A stretch of 64,000 nt of DNA from Arthrobacter sp. Edens01 (GTDB lineage Bacteria; Actinomycetota; Actinomycetes; Actinomycetales; Micrococcaceae). Under the pieces are notes generated by a model, which ran no database searches, was not told the origin of the DNA, and worked only from the letters and a program-made list of their open reading frames with translations. This document shows, piece by piece, positions 50,626 through 59,647 of the stretch. The number at the start of each line of letters is the position of its first letter. The first letter of the stretch is position 1. The translations under genes and the position numbers were made by a program. The DNA is taken from assembly GCF_001307035.1 (NCBI RefSeq), contig NZ_LKIU01000002.1:293088-357087 (forward strand). The letters run 5' to 3'.

Positions 50626-52020
50626 TCAGTCTGCCACAGCAGGCTCGCCGTTCAGGAACTCAGCGGCATGCCTGGCGTCCCTGGCGTCCCTGCGCAGCTG
50701 CAGTACATCGGCTGCCAGTGCAGCGAAGTCGCGCAGCGTCGCTTCCTGCTCCCCGGTGAGGCTGCGCGCCCTGCGGTCCATGACACAGAGGGTGCCAAGG
50801 GCAAGCCCGTTGGCGTTGCGCAGCGGCACTCCGGCATAGAAGCCAAAACCGGGGGACGCGGCCACCAGCGGATTATCAGAGGTGCGCGGGTCCTTCTGCA
50901 CGTCATCGACGATGAACAGATTGTCTTCCCGGACCGTCACCGGGCACAGGGAGCCGCTCTGATCCGTGGAACCCCTGCTGGCGCCGCTGCCGGACACTGT
51001 CCAGACCTGTTCCCCGCCCACAATTGAAACTGCCGCCACTGGAACGCCCAGCACGCGTGCGGTGAGGGCGGTGATCCGGTCCAGGATTGGATCCGCTTCG
51101 TCTTCTGACGCCGCTCCCAGCTCCTCGGCCGCACGGACCCGCTCGGGATCCTCACCTGCAGCCATGCTGCGGCGTCCGCGGCCTGCCGTCGCCAAGTCCT
51201 GCATGGCCTCGGACACCTCGTGGGCCGATGGCCGCTCAGCGGGGTCCAGGGCCGTCATGGCACGGAGGATTCCAGCCCACTGCCGTCCCAGGGAATCGGG
51301 GATCTCCGGACCGCGGAACAGGCGTGCCAGTGCGCTTTCAACCGCCAGGCCGGGAAAGGCGCGCTCTCCGGTCAGGCAGCGAAGCAGTACCAGTCCCAGC
51401 GAATAGACATCGCTGTGCGGCCCCGCCGGCTCGGAGCGCACCTGCTCCGGGCTCATGAACCCAGCAGTCCCGGTGAACTCTTCTCCCTGCGGGTTGGGAT
51501 CTCCGGCCATCTGTGCCACGCCGAAGTCGGTCAGTTTGGCGCGCAGCCGGGTTTCGTCTTCCCGGTAGTCAAAGAGCAGGATGTTCGCCGGCTTGATGTC
51601 CCGGTGCACAATGCCGCCGCGGTGCATGTAATCGAGGCCGATAGCCAGGTCATACGCGAGATGCGCTACCTGGCGGGCAGGCAGCTTGCCCGTGGCCAGC
51701 CTGCGGCTCAGATCGGAACCCTGGACCAGTTCCATGGCCAGCCACACAATCGAGGTGCCCGACGGCGAAACTTCGGTACCGGCGTCGAACAGTGTGATCA
51801 GGCTGTGGTGGTTGAGCTGGGAGAGGACTTTGGCTTCCGCTTCGTTGCGGCTGCGTTCTTCTTCCGTCCGGGCTCGGGAAGCAATGAGTTTCACGGCTAC
51901 ATCGCGGCCCAGCAGTTCATCCACTGCGCGGTGGACCGAGCCCATGGAGCCGGAACCGATCCGCTCCTGCAGGCGGTATCTGCCGCCCACGACCGTTCCG
52001 GGACCCATTTGCCTAGGCAT
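50626..52020 (-). CDS. Serine/threonine protein kinase with C-terminal GAF domain
   Basis: ATG 52020 has AGGAG upstream and gives the family start (QMGPGTVVGGRYRLQERIGSGSMG). The 464-residue protein has the kinase glycine loop, the lysine in DVAVKLIA, catalytic HRDIKPANIL, metal-binding LTDFGVAQ and SPEQ (about 1-280), so it is predicted to be active. Residues about 310-460 are a GAF domain (FGFYAGVPLRNANGLALGTLCVMDRR). There is no transmembrane helix, unlike most PknB-type kinases, so it is probably cytoplasmic and may sense a small molecule. Confidence 0.9.
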   Translation of the reverse strand: MPRQMGPGTVVGGRYRLQERIGSGSMGSVHRAVDELLGRDVAVKLIASRARTEEERSRNEAEAKVLSQLNHHSLITLFDAGTEVSPSGTSIVWLAMELVQGSDLSRRLATGKLPARQVAHLAYDLAIGLDYMHRGGIVHRDIKPANILLFDYREDETRLRAKLTDFGVAQMAGDPNPQGEEFTGTAGFMSPEQVRSEPAGPHSDVYSLGLVLLRCLTGERAFPGLAVESALARLFRGPEIPDSLGRQWAGILRAMTALDPAERPSAHEVSEAMQDLATAGRGRRSMAAGEDPERVRAAEELGAASEDEADPILDRITALTARVLGVPVAAVSIVGGEQVWTVSGSGASRGSTDQSGSLCPVTVREDNLFIVDDVQKDPRTSDNPLVAASPGFGFYAGVPLRNANGLALGTLCVMDRRARSLTGEQEATLRDFAALAADVLQLRRDARDARHAAEFLNGEPAVAD

Positions 52021-52219
52021 CCACGCACTCCTGTAAGAATCTGATCCGGCCGGCAGGGGAACGGCGGTGTGGAAACCCTGTTGTTCCCTGTTATGCAGTC
52101 TAAGTCCGCTCTTGCCTCCAGGTGCCGCAAGACAGGCCGCTGACATGCAGAAACAGTGTCTTCAATCACACTGGGGCGGTTTGGGGGAAATCGATTTCGT
52201 GATGCGCAGAAAGTACTGG

Positions 52220-52225
52220 TAGAGT
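52220..52225 (+). promoter_or_regulatory. Candidate -10 of tRNA-Thr
   Basis: TAGAGT lies 30 bp upstream of the tRNA-Thr gene, a suitable place for a -10 box. No good -35 is seen. Confidence 0.4.
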
Positions 52226-52254
52226 CTTATGTCGTTGCCCCGGACAGGGGCGAT

Positions 52255-52326
52255 GCCCCGATAGCTCAGTGGTAGAGCGCCATCTTGGTAAGATGGAGGT
52301 CCCGGGATCGATTCCCGGTCGGGGCT
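52255..52326 (+). tRNA. tRNA-Thr (GGT)
   Basis: GCCCCGA pairs with TCGGGGC. The anticodon stem CCATC/GATGG encloses TTGGTAA, with anticodon GGT at 52287-52289. D-arm and GATCGATTC T-loop are present. The CCA is not encoded. Confidence 0.97.
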
Positions 52327-52399
52327 CTCAATGGGAGGGTCCGCGTTTCTAAGCCTGCTGTTCCACACTAGGCCAGGTGCGCGGGCTTGACTCATTTAT

Positions 52400-52476
52400 G
52401 GCGGTGTAGCTCAGTTGGTTAGAGCGCACGACTCATAATCGTGAGGTCGGGAGATCGAGCCTCCCCACCGCTACCA
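52400..52476 (+). tRNA. tRNA-Met (CAT)
   Basis: GGCGGTG pairs with CACCGCT (one G-U). The stem CACGA/TCGTG encloses CTCATAA, with anticodon CAT at 52434-52436. Discriminator A and an encoded CCA (52474-52476) follow. The first base pair and loop suggest the elongator; a lysidine-modified tRNA-Ile cannot be excluded. Confidence 0.95.
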
Positions 52477-52479
52477 AAA

Positions 52480-52511
52480 GAAAACCCCCGGGATCTTCCC
52501 GGGGGTTTTCT
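52480..52511 (+). terminator. Intrinsic terminator after tRNA-Met
   Basis: GAAAACCCCCGGG and CCCGGGGGTTTTC pair around ATCTT and end in a T-run. It closes the tRNA-Thr/tRNA-Met unit. Confidence 0.95.
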
Positions 52512-52646
52512 GTTTGCCCCGGCACCTGGAAACTACGCAGGGACACGCAGCGCCCGGACCTGGCCGGAAGGGACCGGCTTGTAGGATCACATCAGAGCGC
52601 CGTCCCGATCAATCGCACCGAGCACGGAACGAAAGATGCAGACCCG

Positions 52647-54602
52647 ATGACAGAGAACACTCCCGCTGCTGCCGAGCAGGCCCTTCCGAGCCGGCGGGCC
52701 CGCAGGGCTGCGCAGAACCCCGACGCCGGTGCCTCCGCCGCGGACGGATCGGTTACACGGCGCGATTCAAGGGCAAAGTCTGATCCAGGGGCTCAATCCG
52801 GTTCAGGGACACATCCCGGTGCCGGCGACGGCATTGCCTCCGCTGTGAAACGTTCAGCAGTGCAGGCGCCTGTGGAGGAACCCCTCACCCGCCGGCGTGC
52901 CCGGGCGGAACTCCGGTCCTGGGGCGGCAGCACGGTTCCTGCGGCAGAGAATATTCCCGAGGCAGAGAGTGTTCCTGCGGAGCGGGTGCCGGTGGAGACC
53001 GCCGCGGATGTCACTGCCGGGCAGGAACCCGTTTCGGATGTTCCCACTGAGCATGCCGGTCCTTCCACCAGCCATGCCGGCCCATCCGCCGAAAGCGCCG
53101 GTCCCAGCGCCCGTCCCTCCACCGAATCCGCGGCGTACGATTCCGTGCCCCAGTGGTCCGTCCCGCAGGGCCCAGCCGAAACCGGCCAGGAGCCGGATAT
53201 GGACTGGACCGAAGCGGCTCCGCCCGAACCCGTGATCCAGCCGGAACCGGCGGCTGCCATAGCGGAGGCGCCCAGCGCGGCGTCCTTTGATCCCCGCACC
53301 GCCGTCATCCTTCCCGAATTGCCGGAGGCTCCGCCGGCCCTGCCGCAGCCGGAAGGGGAGGACCGCCCGTTGGCAGACGGCTTCGGCTCCACGGCAGGCA
53401 ATGCGTTTGAGCCCGTTTTCCTGGAGCCGGAACCGGAACTGGAACCGGAACCGGAATCAGAACCAGAATCAGAAGCTTGGGCCGTAGTTGAACCGGTCCC
53501 GGAAGCTGTAGTTGAACCGGAATCCGAAACCTCGCCGGAAGCCGCGGTGGACGCGGAACCGGACCTTGAGGCGGAACTGGACGTTGAGGCGGGGCATCCC
53601 GCGGGGTTGCCGCTTGATCCAGTACTGATGCCCTCTGACCTGCGCGAACGCACTCGCCAGGCAGTGCGCGGCGAACCGAACGACGTCCGCAGGGCCACCT
53701 TCCTGGATACCAAAACCGCAAAGATCCCCGCCACCCGCGGTTTCCGCGGATTCCTGGCTTCACTGGGGATCCGGATAGCGCCGTCTGCCCGTGAGCTGGA
53801 GGAACGGCGGGACACCCGCATGGTGAGCCAGCACTGGCCCGGCCCGCGCACCATCTCCGTGGTGAACGGTAAGGGCGGAGCTAACAAAACGCCCACCACC
53901 GTGATGCTGGCCGCCATCTTTGCCCGCAACGGCGGCGGGCCGGTCCTGGCCTGGGACAACAACGAGACCCGCGGCACCCTGGGCTGGCGCACCGAGCAGG
54001 CGCAGCACGATGCCACCGTTATGGACCTGCTCCCCGAAACGGGGCTCCTGCTCTCGCCTGCCGCACAGTCGGCCATGCTCGCGAAGTTTGTCCACCACCA
54101 GACGGACGACAAATACGACGTCCTGCGCTCCAACCCGAACGTGCTCGCCTCGGAGCAGAAGGTCACGAAGGCAGATTTTGATTCCCTGCACTCCGTGGCG
54201 TCGAAGTACTTCCGGCTGAACATCGTGGACTCCGGCAACGATGAAAGTGCCGAACGCTGGCTGCGGATGATCGACCACACGGACCAGCTGGTTATTGCCA
54301 CCACTACGGTCGAAGAGCATGCCGAGGCCGGTGCCCTGCTCCTGGAAGCCCTCCAGGAACGTGGTGGGAAATATGCGGAACTGGCGCGCGGCGCCGTCGT
54401 GATTGTCTCCCAGGCAGACCGTAACGGGACCGAAGCCCAGGCACGCAGGGTGGCCGAGGCGTTCAAGGTGCTGGCACGGGCGGCGGTGACCATTCCTTAC
54501 GACCCTGCACTGGTCAAGGGACAGATCCGGTATGCCTCGCTCCGGCCGGTAACCCAGCGGGCGTGGCTGAGGGCAGCGGCCGCTGTTGCGGGCGGCCTCT
54601 AG
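52647..54602 (+). CDS. ParA/MinD-like ATPase with long acidic N-terminal region
   Basis: The 651-residue protein has a disordered N-terminal half (about 1-370) rich in Pro, Glu and Ala with EPEPEPES-type repeats. A ParA/MinD-like domain follows (about 400-650). The P-loop reads VVNGKGGANKTPTT; the residue before the invariant lysine is Asn where the family has Gly. AWDNNETRGTLGWR and IVDSGNDESAERWLRMIDHTDQLVI replace the usual second and third motifs. ATPase activity is therefore uncertain. Similar actinobacterial proteins occur without a ParB, as here. It may position a surface or division complex; that is inference. Confidence 0.8.
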   Translation: MTENTPAAAEQALPSRRARRAAQNPDAGASAADGSVTRRDSRAKSDPGAQSGSGTHPGAGDGIASAVKRSAVQAPVEEPLTRRRARAELRSWGGSTVPAAENIPEAESVPAERVPVETAADVTAGQEPVSDVPTEHAGPSTSHAGPSAESAGPSARPSTESAAYDSVPQWSVPQGPAETGQEPDMDWTEAAPPEPVIQPEPAAAIAEAPSAASFDPRTAVILPELPEAPPALPQPEGEDRPLADGFGSTAGNAFEPVFLEPEPELEPEPESEPESEAWAVVEPVPEAVVEPESETSPEAAVDAEPDLEAELDVEAGHPAGLPLDPVLMPSDLRERTRQAVRGEPNDVRRATFLDTKTAKIPATRGFRGFLASLGIRIAPSARELEERRDTRMVSQHWPGPRTISVVNGKGGANKTPTTVMLAAIFARNGGGPVLAWDNNETRGTLGWRTEQAQHDATVMDLLPETGLLLSPAAQSAMLAKFVHHQTDDKYDVLRSNPNVLASEQKVTKADFDSLHSVASKYFRLNIVDSGNDESAERWLRMIDHTDQLVIATTTVEEHAEAGALLLEALQERGGKYAELARGAVVIVSQADRNGTEAQARRVAEAFKVLARAAVTIPYDPALVKGQIRYASLRPVTQRAWLRAAAAVAGGL

Positions 54603-54694
54603 AAAGATCAGCTTGCTTATCTTTACCTCTTTTTCCTAGGGTAGGTAGCAGCGGCGGTTCAGACCGGACCGCCAGACCCACGAACGGAGGCAAA

Positions 54695-55261
54695 ATGTCA
54701 GCACATGATATTTCCGGCAAGAAGGTCGCTTTCCTGCTCACGGACGGCGTAGAGCAGGTCGAACTCACCAGCCCCTGGGAAGCCGTAAAGGAAGCCGGCG
54801 GATCGCCGGTCCTGGTTTCGCCGTCCAGCGGCAGCATCCAGGGCTTCAACGGTGTGGACAAGGGCGACACGTTCTCCGTCGACCTCGATGTCGCCGATGC
54901 CAACGCCTCGGACTTCGACGCACTGGTACTCCCCGGCGGGGTTGTGAACGCCGACTACCTGCGCGTGAACAAGGACGCCCAGAAGTTTGCGCGGGACTTC
55001 TTCGAAGCTGGCAAGCCGGTCGCCGCGATCTGCCACGGACCGTGGCTGCTCATCGACGCCGAAGTTGTGAAGGGCCGTGACCTGACGTCTTTCCACACCC
55101 TTGCCACCGACCTGCGCAACGCCGGTGCCAACTGGAGCGACGAGGAAGTTGTCGTCGACCAGGGACTGGTCACCAGCCGCACCCCGGATGACCTGGAGGC
55201 GTTCAACGCCAAGGTTGTGGAGGAGATCTCCGAAGGCCAGCACGCGGGACAGCACGCCTAG
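54695..55261 (+). CDS. PfpI/DJ-1 family protein
   Basis: ATG 54695 has CGGAGG upstream. The 188-residue protein has the DJ-1/PfpI fold markers: KKVAFLLTDGVEQVEL, FDALVLPGG, and the nucleophile-elbow cysteine in AICHGPWLL. HTLATDLRNAGANWSD follows. Members include proteases, deglycases and chaperones; the activity cannot be chosen from sequence. A perfect hairpin follows the stop. Confidence 0.9.
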   Translation: MSAHDISGKKVAFLLTDGVEQVELTSPWEAVKEAGGSPVLVSPSSGSIQGFNGVDKGDTFSVDLDVADANASDFDALVLPGGVVNADYLRVNKDAQKFARDFFEAGKPVAAICHGPWLLIDAEVVKGRDLTSFHTLATDLRNAGANWSDEEVVVDQGLVTSRTPDDLEAFNAKVVEEISEGQHAGQHA

Positions 55262-55279
55262 GCCTCTTCCCGCCTTTCT

Positions 55280-55311
55280 CCGCCCCGGATGCCGGCAGGC
55301 ATCCGGGGCGG
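55280..55311 (+). terminator. Terminator after the PfpI gene
   Basis: CCGCCCCGGATGCC and GGCATCCGGGGCGG form a perfect 14-bp stem around GGCA, 18 bp after the stop. Confidence 0.8.
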
Positions 55312-55439
55312 AGTGCTGTCCGGGGTTCTGTGCGGGTTGACCCAGGCATTGGATGAGACGTCCATGGTCTTTTGCCCCAGGCTCCCTAGGGTGGGTGGCA
55401 ACCATGGAGTCCGCATCGGCGGCCGAGCAAAGGGGGAGT

Positions 55440-56651
55440 ATGCCTGCGACCAGCAGCGACAACGTACCGGCGGGCCCAGGCCAGCGGCCGCTGGAGGGGA
55501 TTGTGGTGGCAGACTTTTCCCGTGTCCTCGCCGGGCCTTTGTGCACCATGACCCTCGCGGACCTGGGCGCCCGGGTCATCAAAGTGGAACGGCCCGGGAC
55601 CGGGGACGACACACGCAGCTGGGGCCCGCCCTGGTCGCCCACCGGGTCCACCTACTTTGAGTCCGTCAACCGGAACAAGGAGTCGGTCTGCCTGGACCTG
55701 GGAGATGAGGGTGACAGGCAGCTGGCCCGCGAACTGGCCCTGCGGGCCGACGTCCTGGTGGAGAACTTCAAGCCCGGCGGCCTGGACCGGCTGGGACTCG
55801 GCTACGCAGAACTGAGCGCCGCGAACCCCGGACTCGTCTACGCTTCCATCTCCGGGTTCGGGTCAGCCGGAGGCCGTGACCTTCCCGGCTACGACTTTGT
55901 GGTGCAGGCCCTGGGCGGGCTGATGAGCATAACCGGAGAAGCCGACGGCACCCCGCTGAAGGCCGGAGTGGCGCTGGTCGATGTACTCACCGCCAAGGAC
56001 GCCGCCATCGCCGTCCTGGCTGCGCTCTCCTCCCGGCGGGCGACGGGCAGGGGCAGCCATGTGCAGGTCAATCTGCTCTCAAGCCTCCAGGGTGCGCTGG
56101 CCAACCAGGCCCAGGCCTGGCTTGGCGCCGAAGTGGTCCCCGGCAGGATGGGCAATGCCCACCCGTCGATCGTGCCCTACCAGCTGCTGGACTGCGGCGA
56201 TGTTCCGCTGGCAGTCGCGTGCGGCAACGACGCCCAGTTTGCCCGGCTTGCCGCGGAGCTCGGAGTCCCGGAGCTGGCTTCCGATGAGCGGTTCGCCACC
56301 AACAGTGCCCGGGTTGCACACCGGGAAGTGCTGATTCCCCTGCTGGAGCGCCGGCTGGCCGCCGCACCGGCAGCACAGTGGCAGGAACGGCTAAGCAAGG
56401 CAGGGATACCGGCAGGAAAGGTCTCCGGCATCGATGAGGGCATAGCGTTCGCCGAGTCCCTCGGCCTGGACCCGGTTCTGGAAGTCCTGGATTCCAACGG
56501 CGATCCGGCAGGCCGGCAGATCCGGCACCCGGCCACGTGGGAACCGCCCCTGGCGACCCGGGCTGAGGCTCCGCCAAAGCTTGGTGCGCACACGGAGGAG
56601 ATCCGGGCGTGGCTTCGGACACCAGTGCACGAAGGTCATCTCTCGCGCTGA
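55440..56651 (+). CDS. CaiB/BaiF family CoA-transferase (possible succinyl-CoA:glutarate CoA-transferase)
   Basis: ATG 55440 follows AGGGGGAG; ATG 55404 is an alternative. The 403-residue protein has the class III CoA-transferase start LEGIVVADFSRVLAGPLCTMTLADLGARVIKVERPGTGDDTR, the catalytic aspartate region NRNKESVCLDLG, and GYDFVVQALGGLMSITGE. It moves CoA between acids. Its closest neighbours, including a glutaryl-CoA dehydrogenase gene at 59.6 kb, make glutarate activation a plausible role. Its 3' end overlaps the PucR gene by 16 bp on the opposite strand. Confidence 0.85.
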   Translation: MPATSSDNVPAGPGQRPLEGIVVADFSRVLAGPLCTMTLADLGARVIKVERPGTGDDTRSWGPPWSPTGSTYFESVNRNKESVCLDLGDEGDRQLARELALRADVLVENFKPGGLDRLGLGYAELSAANPGLVYASISGFGSAGGRDLPGYDFVVQALGGLMSITGEADGTPLKAGVALVDVLTAKDAAIAVLAALSSRRATGRGSHVQVNLLSSLQGALANQAQAWLGAEVVPGRMGNAHPSIVPYQLLDCGDVPLAVACGNDAQFARLAAELGVPELASDERFATNSARVAHREVLIPLLERRLAAAPAAQWQERLSKAGIPAGKVSGIDEGIAFAESLGLDPVLEVLDSNGDPAGRQIRHPATWEPPLATRAEAPPKLGAHTEEIRAWLRTPVHEGHLSR

Positions 56652-58144
56652 CGCAGCTCCAGCCACAGCGGCGCCGAAACGTCCGGGTCATCGAGGTCGA
56701 CGCCGAGCAGCGCCGTTGCGAGTCCGATGCGGTGGCGCAGTGAATTCCGGTGCACGCCCAACGCCCGTGAAGCGTTCTCCCAGTGGCCGCGGTGCCGCAG
56801 GTACTCCCTCACGGTTCCCGCCAGGTCCGTTCGCGGGTACTCCGCCAGGGCAGCAGCCCAGGCCTGGGCAGCCGGATGTGCCGGTCCTGCTGTCCCGGCG
56901 AGTGCGCCGGCGGCCGCCTGGCCGAGCGCACGTCGCAGGCCAGGAAGCACCCCGGGGACTTCGCCCAGCGTGACGGGTTCGCTGACCGCGCCGGACAGCT
57001 CCGGCACCTCTGCGGGCAGCGGCACGGACTCAGCTGCCGCCCAGGCCTCCTGGCCGTTGTCGGGCACCAGGACGTAGAGCACTCTGTCACGCTCGTGCCG
57101 GAGCGTGCAGGAAGTGCTCTGCGCCGGCAGCGGCTCTACCCCCGGAGCAGGTTCCAGTGACAGCGCCGCCCGCACCAGCTGCTCCGCAGCGTGCCCGCCG
57201 GGTGCGGAGAGTGCCAGGACCCGCACCCGCCGGGGGAGCTCGGAGTGCCCTGCGTCTTCGGCCAGTATCCGTGCTGCTTCGGTGAGCCCGTGCAGTATCA
57301 GCTTGGCTACTGCAGACTGGAGGACTGCCGCGGCACCGGAGGCAGCCTCACGCTGCCGCGCCTTGAGAGCCAGGAGCGTGCAGACCGTCATGATTACCTG
57401 GCGGTCGGGCGCTGCGAGCTTCCGCCCCGGGCCCACCGCCAGGAAGCCGTGGATCCGGCCGTTGACCGCAATGGGGTACTCCACCACAGGCTGGCCGTGC
57501 AGCTCGAAAGTCGCAGCCGAATGGGTACCAGCGCGGTTTAACCGGATGGTCTCTTCGCGCAGGGGCTCGAGCAGGGCGCCGGTGCTCTCCGGCCAGTAAC
57601 GTGCAGGCTCGGTACCCGAGGGTAAAAACACGGCCCACCCGCCCAGCGCCTGGGCAAGTCCGCGGACGACGGCGGCGGCGCCGTCCGGCCGCATGGCGGC
57701 CTGTGCCAGCGAAGTCTGGGTTCCCAGGCTGCCCAGCAGCTCGGCCTGCCCGCTGCGGGCAGAAAGGGACCAGAATGCCCGGGAAACGTTTTGGAAAGGC
57801 ACGCCGTCGGGGACGGCGAGCAGATGGATGCCTGCCTCGTCACACGCCTGGGACAAATAGTCCGGCACCTCCGCAAGCCAGGGCCCCAGGCCAATGCCGA
57901 GGGCATGCAGGCCCTTGGCGCGCAGCCGTTCCACGTACCTGGCAGTCGTTGCCGGACTCCCTCCCAGGGGCATGCCCGTGGTCAGCAGGAGCTCGCCGCC
58001 GTCGAGGTACGGCGTGGGATCCTCCAGCTCGGAGACGTGGACGCCGGTCAGCTGCCTGCCCCGGAGGGAGTGGCCGCTGACGGGAACCAGATGCGGGCCG
58101 AGCACCGCGCAAAGCTCAGAAAGGGAGACCATGGGATAAATCAT
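56636..58144 (-). CDS. PucR-family transcriptional regulator
   Basis: The 502-residue protein has an N-terminal PucR domain (VSLSELCAVLGPHLVPVSG, then ELLLTTGMPLGG), a GGDEF-derived middle region and a C-terminal helix-turn-helix (VREYLRHRGHWENASRALGVHRNSLRHRI, about 453-482) of the HTH_30 type. These regulators respond to catabolic substrates such as purines, GABA and 4-aminobutyrate-like compounds. It is divergent from the aminotransferase operon across 69 bp, so it is the likely regulator. ATG 58144 is used; ATG 58132 also fits. Confidence 0.88.
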   Translation of the reverse strand: MIYPMVSLSELCAVLGPHLVPVSGHSLRGRQLTGVHVSELEDPTPYLDGGELLLTTGMPLGGSPATTARYVERLRAKGLHALGIGLGPWLAEVPDYLSQACDEAGIHLLAVPDGVPFQNVSRAFWSLSARSGQAELLGSLGTQTSLAQAAMRPDGAAAVVRGLAQALGGWAVFLPSGTEPARYWPESTGALLEPLREETIRLNRAGTHSAATFELHGQPVVEYPIAVNGRIHGFLAVGPGRKLAAPDRQVIMTVCTLLALKARQREAASGAAAVLQSAVAKLILHGLTEAARILAEDAGHSELPRRVRVLALSAPGGHAAEQLVRAALSLEPAPGVEPLPAQSTSCTLRHERDRVLYVLVPDNGQEAWAAAESVPLPAEVPELSGAVSEPVTLGEVPGVLPGLRRALGQAAAGALAGTAGPAHPAAQAWAAALAEYPRTDLAGTVREYLRHRGHWENASRALGVHRNSLRHRIGLATALLGVDLDDPDVSAPLWLELRQRER

Positions 58145-58213
58145 CCGCTATCGGGCCGGAACTTGGCCGGAATGCTCAATGACGCATGTCGCAGGCGTCC
58201 GTAGCGTGTGGTC

Positions 58214-59581
58214 ATGACTTTCACTGCATCCGAGGCCACGCTGCCCCAGACCCGTCATCTTGCCACCGCAGTTCCGGGGCCGCGCTCCCGGGAACTGCAC
58301 GCTGAACGCAGGCAGCAGGTCAGTTCTGGATTCGGCACGGTGCTGCCGGTCTTCATCGAGCGGGCAGAGGGCGGAATCCTCCAGGACGTGGACGGAAACC
58401 GTTTCATCGATTTTGCCTCGGGCATCGCAGTGACCAGCGTTGGCGCGTCCAACGCCCGGGTCCGGGAGCGGGTCGCAGCACAGCTGGAGCGGTTCACCCA
58501 TACCTGCTTTATGGTCACCGAATACGAATCCTTCACACAGGTGTGCCGCTGGCTCAATGAACACACCCCGGGAACTTTCGAGAAGCGGACGGCTCTCTTC
58601 TCCACCGGTGCGGAAGCGGTCGAAAACGCCGTCAAGATCGCCCGCGCCGCGACAGGGCGGCCGAACGTCCTGGTCTTTGACGAGGCATACCACGGCCGAA
58701 GCCTGCTCACCATGGCCATGACGGCAAAGGAAAACCCCTACCGCCTCAACTTTGGCCCGCTGCCGGGAGAAGTGCTGCGGGCACCGTCAGCGAATCCGCT
58801 GCGTCCGTCCCGGGCGTCCGTTCCCGGGGCCGATCCTGCCGCTGCCGCGCTGGCCGGCGTCGAAGAGCTCCTGTCCGAGCACGGGGCCGGGTCCTTCGCA
58901 GCAATGGTGATCGAACCGATCCAGGGAGAGGGCGGTTTCGTTGTCCCGGCCCCCGGTTTCCTGCAGGGGCTGCGGTCCCTGGCCGACCAGCACGGGATTG
59001 TGCTGGTTATCGATGAAATCCAGGCCGGCATGGGCCGCACCGGCACCCTCTATGCCAGCGAGCACGAAGGTGTGGCCGGAGACATCACGCTCAGCGCCAA
59101 GGCCCTGGCCGGCGGGCTGCCCCTCTCCGCAGTCACGGGGCGCGCGGACCTCATGGACGCAGTGCACACCGGTGGCCTGGGCGGAACTTACGCCGGCAAC
59201 CCGCTGGCCTGCGAAGCGGCACTCGCCGTCTTCGAAGAATTCGAGGACGGCACGCTGCTGGCGAATGCACGTGCAATCGAAGAGACGGTCCGCGAAGTCC
59301 TCGAACCGCTGGTGGCCCAAGTGCCCGCGGTTGCCGAGTTCCGCGGCCGGGGCGCAATGCTGGCCCTCGAATTCGCGGACCCGGAAACTCTGGAACCGCG
59401 TGCGGACCTGGCCCAGGCCGCGTCCGCAGCCTGCCACGCCCAGGGCGTGCTGACACTCACCTGCGGCACCTACGGCAACGTCATCCGGCTCCTGCCTCCG
59501 CTGGTCATACCCCGGGACCTGCTCCTCGACGGACTTCATGTCCTGCGCTCGGCCATCCTCGAAGCCGCGGCGAATTCCTAG
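58214..59581 (+). CDS. gabT: Class III omega-aminotransferase (GabT/DavT-like)
   Basis: ATG 58214 is 6 nt after TAGCGT, so a leaderless message is likely. The 455-residue PLP enzyme has the substrate-binding GAEAVENAVKIAR, IDEIQAGMGRTG and the PLP lysine in TLSAKALAGGLPLSAVTG. Such enzymes transfer the terminal amino group of GABA or 5-aminovalerate. With the glutaryl-CoA dehydrogenase next door, 5-aminovalerate to glutarate semialdehyde is the better guess, although GABA use is also possible. It is the first gene of the operon 58214-63888. Confidence 0.9.
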   Translation: MTFTASEATLPQTRHLATAVPGPRSRELHAERRQQVSSGFGTVLPVFIERAEGGILQDVDGNRFIDFASGIAVTSVGASNARVRERVAAQLERFTHTCFMVTEYESFTQVCRWLNEHTPGTFEKRTALFSTGAEAVENAVKIARAATGRPNVLVFDEAYHGRSLLTMAMTAKENPYRLNFGPLPGEVLRAPSANPLRPSRASVPGADPAAAALAGVEELLSEHGAGSFAAMVIEPIQGEGGFVVPAPGFLQGLRSLADQHGIVLVIDEIQAGMGRTGTLYASEHEGVAGDITLSAKALAGGLPLSAVTGRADLMDAVHTGGLGGTYAGNPLACEAALAVFEEFEDGTLLANARAIEETVREVLEPLVAQVPAVAEFRGRGAMLALEFADPETLEPRADLAQAASAACHAQGVLTLTCGTYGNVIRLLPPLVIPRDLLLDGLHVLRSAILEAAANS

Positions 59582-59647
59582 CCAGCTGCCAACCGGTCAA
59601 CCACCGCCAGCCGGCTGACGCCGGCCGTCCGAAAGAGATGAAACACC

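Noticed and set aside
52400-52476. Initiator tRNA-Met
   Set aside because: The acceptor has a G1-U72 pair rather than the unpaired C1-A72 of initiators, so an elongator is more likely.
53420-53600. Tandem GAACCGGAA-type repeats
   Set aside because: They encode Glu-Pro repeats in the ParA-like protein N-terminus.
52793-54493. 566-codon minus-strand frame opposite the ParA-like gene
   Set aside because: Ser/Gly/Arg-rich shadow of a GC-rich repeat region; no family features.
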